This document shows positions 11,765-12,726 of a stretch of 12,726 bases of DNA, one piece after another. Position numbers and translations under genes: made by a program. Origin of the DNA: Porticoccaceae bacterium. Its GTDB lineage: Bacteria; Pseudomonadota; Gammaproteobacteria; Pseudomonadales; Porticoccaceae. The notes below the pieces were generated by a model that was given only the letters and a program-made list of their open reading frames with translations, was not told where the DNA came from and did not search any database. Where the stretch lies: positions 1-12,726 of the forward strand of contig JALNZZ010000054.1 of assembly GCA_023229065.1 (NCBI GenBank), read 5' to 3'. How positions within the stretch are numbered: position 1 is the stretch's first letter; every line of letters starts with the position of its first letter.

Positions 11765-12726
11765 ATGAACGGTATCGCTGTGGCCGGTCAAGGGCCGGAC
11801 TACGATGTCAAGGTGGTAAAACAGTTTGCCATCATGACAGTCGTATGGGGTGTTGTGGGCATGCTTGTGGGGGTGATTATCGCCGCCCAGTTGGTATGGC
11901 CGGAACTGAACTTTGGCCCCTGGTTTCATTTTGGTCGGCTGCGCCCGCTACACACCAATGCGGTGATTTTTGCATTCGGTGGTAGCGCGCTGTTTGCCTC
12001 CTCCTACTGGGTGGTGCAGCGCACCAGCCAGGTGCGGCTGTTCGGCGGCCCGCTGGCGGCCTTCACCTTTTGGGGCTGGCAGGCGATTATCGTTGCGGCG
12101 GTGATCACCTTGCCGCTAGGCTACACCAGCACCAAAGAGTACGCCGAGCTGGAGTGGCCCATCGATATCGCCATCGCGGTGGTCTGGGTCTGTTACGCCA
12201 TCGTGTTCTTTGGCACCATCGCCAAGCGCAAGCCGAAGCATATCTATGTGGCCAACTGGTTCTTCGGTGCCTTTATTCTCACTATCGCCATGCTGCATTT
12301 CGTCAACAATGCGGCGCTGCCGGCGACCATGTGGAAGTCCTATTCTGCCTACGCCGGCGCAGTCGATGCCATGGTGCAGTGGTGGTACGGTCACAATGCT
12401 GTAGGTTTCTACCTCACCGCCGGCTTCCTGGGCATGATGTACTACTTTGTACCCAAGCAAGCTGAAAGGCCGGTCTATTCCTACCGCCTCTCCATCGTGC
12501 ACTTTTGGGCGCTGATCGCCGTCTACATCTGGGCCGGCCCCCACCATTTGCACTACTCATCGCTGCCCGACTGGACCCAAAACGTAGGCATGGTGATGTC
12601 GCTGATCCTGCTGGCTCCCTCCTGGGGTGGCATGATCAACGGCATCATGACCCTGTCGGGTGCCTGGCACAAACTGCGTACCGACCCCACCCTGCGCTTC
12701 CTGGTGGTGTCCCTGTCGTTCTATGG
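11765..12726 (+). CDS. ccoN: cbb3-type cytochrome c oxidase subunit I CcoN (3' end outside window)
   Basis: CcoN is the catalytic membrane subunit of the high-affinity cbb3 terminal oxidase, reducing O2 at a heme b3-CuB site and pumping protons. The visible 320 residues are about two thirds of the usual 475 or so, and the frame is open to the window end. H63 (RLRPLHTN) is a low-spin heme b ligand. H210 (WWYGHNAVGF) and H260-H261 (GPHHLHY) are CuB ligands, and Y254 (VYIWAGPHH) is the cross-linked catalytic tyrosine. All are +3 from the P. stutzeri numbers as I recall them. The sequence is very close to Pseudomonas CcoN, with several transmembrane helices. AAGGG at 11752-11756, 8 nt before the ATG, supports this start. 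ccoO, ccoQ and ccoP are expected just downstream. The upstream region has FNR-like boxes and a strong hairpin. Confidence 0.97.
   Translation, partial: MNGIAVAGQGPDYDVKVVKQFAIMTVVWGVVGMLVGVIIAAQLVWPELNFGPWFHFGRLRPLHTNAVIFAFGGSALFASSYWVVQRTSQVRLFGGPLAAFTFWGWQAIIVAAVITLPLGYTSTKEYAELEWPIDIAIAVVWVCYAIVFFGTIAKRKPKHIYVANWFFGAFILTIAMLHFVNNAALPATMWKSYSAYAGAVDAMVQWWYGHNAVGFYLTAGFLGMMYYFVPKQAERPVYSYRLSIVHFWALIAVYIWAGPHHLHYSSLPDWTQNVGMVMSLILLAPSWGGMINGIMTLSGAWHKLRTDPTLRFLVVSLSFY

Noticed and set aside
12070..12553. Reading frames in both directions inside ccoN
   Set aside because: They lie in other frames of ccoN, whose own frame is open to the window end and carries every expected heme and copper ligand.

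Overview
This window is a chromosomal core region of a gammaproteobacterium. The RelA, MazG, TrpS, RNase T, PyrC, ArgG and CcoN sequences read like those of the Pseudomonas/Cellvibrionales side of the class. They include the Pseudomonas-type TrpRS, a 405-residue ArgG and a CcoN whose catalytic residues sit at a constant +3 offset from the P. stutzeri enzyme as I recall it. Coding DNA is roughly 55-60% GC. A marine Cellvibrionales-like genome is a reasonable guess, but the sequence does not prove the genus. I see no insertion sequence, prophage, CRISPR array, tRNA or rRNA.

Layout, left to right. (1) The 3' two thirds of relA overlaps mazG by 8 nt, giving a nucleotide-stress pair on the + strand. 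(2) adk follows, closed by a clear intrinsic terminator. (3) A 325-bp AT-rich gap carries the best sigma70-like promoter of the left half and leads into a gene for a lysine/alanine-rich coiled-coil protein with seven AT-hook motifs, encoded largely by 72-bp tandem repeats. It resembles AlgP/histone H1-like nucleoid proteins. A second terminator follows. (4) tsaB (tRNA t6A synthesis) and uppP (undecaprenyl-diphosphate phosphatase) come next, then apeB (M18 aminopeptidase) and trpS. (5) Converging on trpS from the right, and on the minus strand, is a pyrC-rnt operon, also with an 8-nt overlap. (6) argG diverges from pyrC and starts with GTG. (7) A 182-bp non-coding interval leads to ccoN, the catalytic subunit of a cbb3 oxidase, cut by the window end.

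The genes are mostly housekeeping: purine pool quality and (p)ppGpp signalling (relA, mazG, adk), translation (tsaB, trpS, rnt), pyrimidine and arginine synthesis (pyrC, argG), peptidoglycan lipid carrier recycling (uppP), peptide turnover (apeB) and microaerobic respiration (ccoN). pyrC and argG are divergent and both lie in pathways that draw on carbamoyl phosphate.

The parts worth a second look are non-coding or low-complexity. The argG-ccoN interval has a perfect extended -10 element over the argG stop, two long foldable segments and two FNR/Anr-like half-matched boxes. The AT-hook gene has a repeat array with a visible 144-bp higher-order period and sits behind an AT-rich upstream region. 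A terminator lies 12 nt in front of tsaB. I did not find a clear new multi-gene system here.
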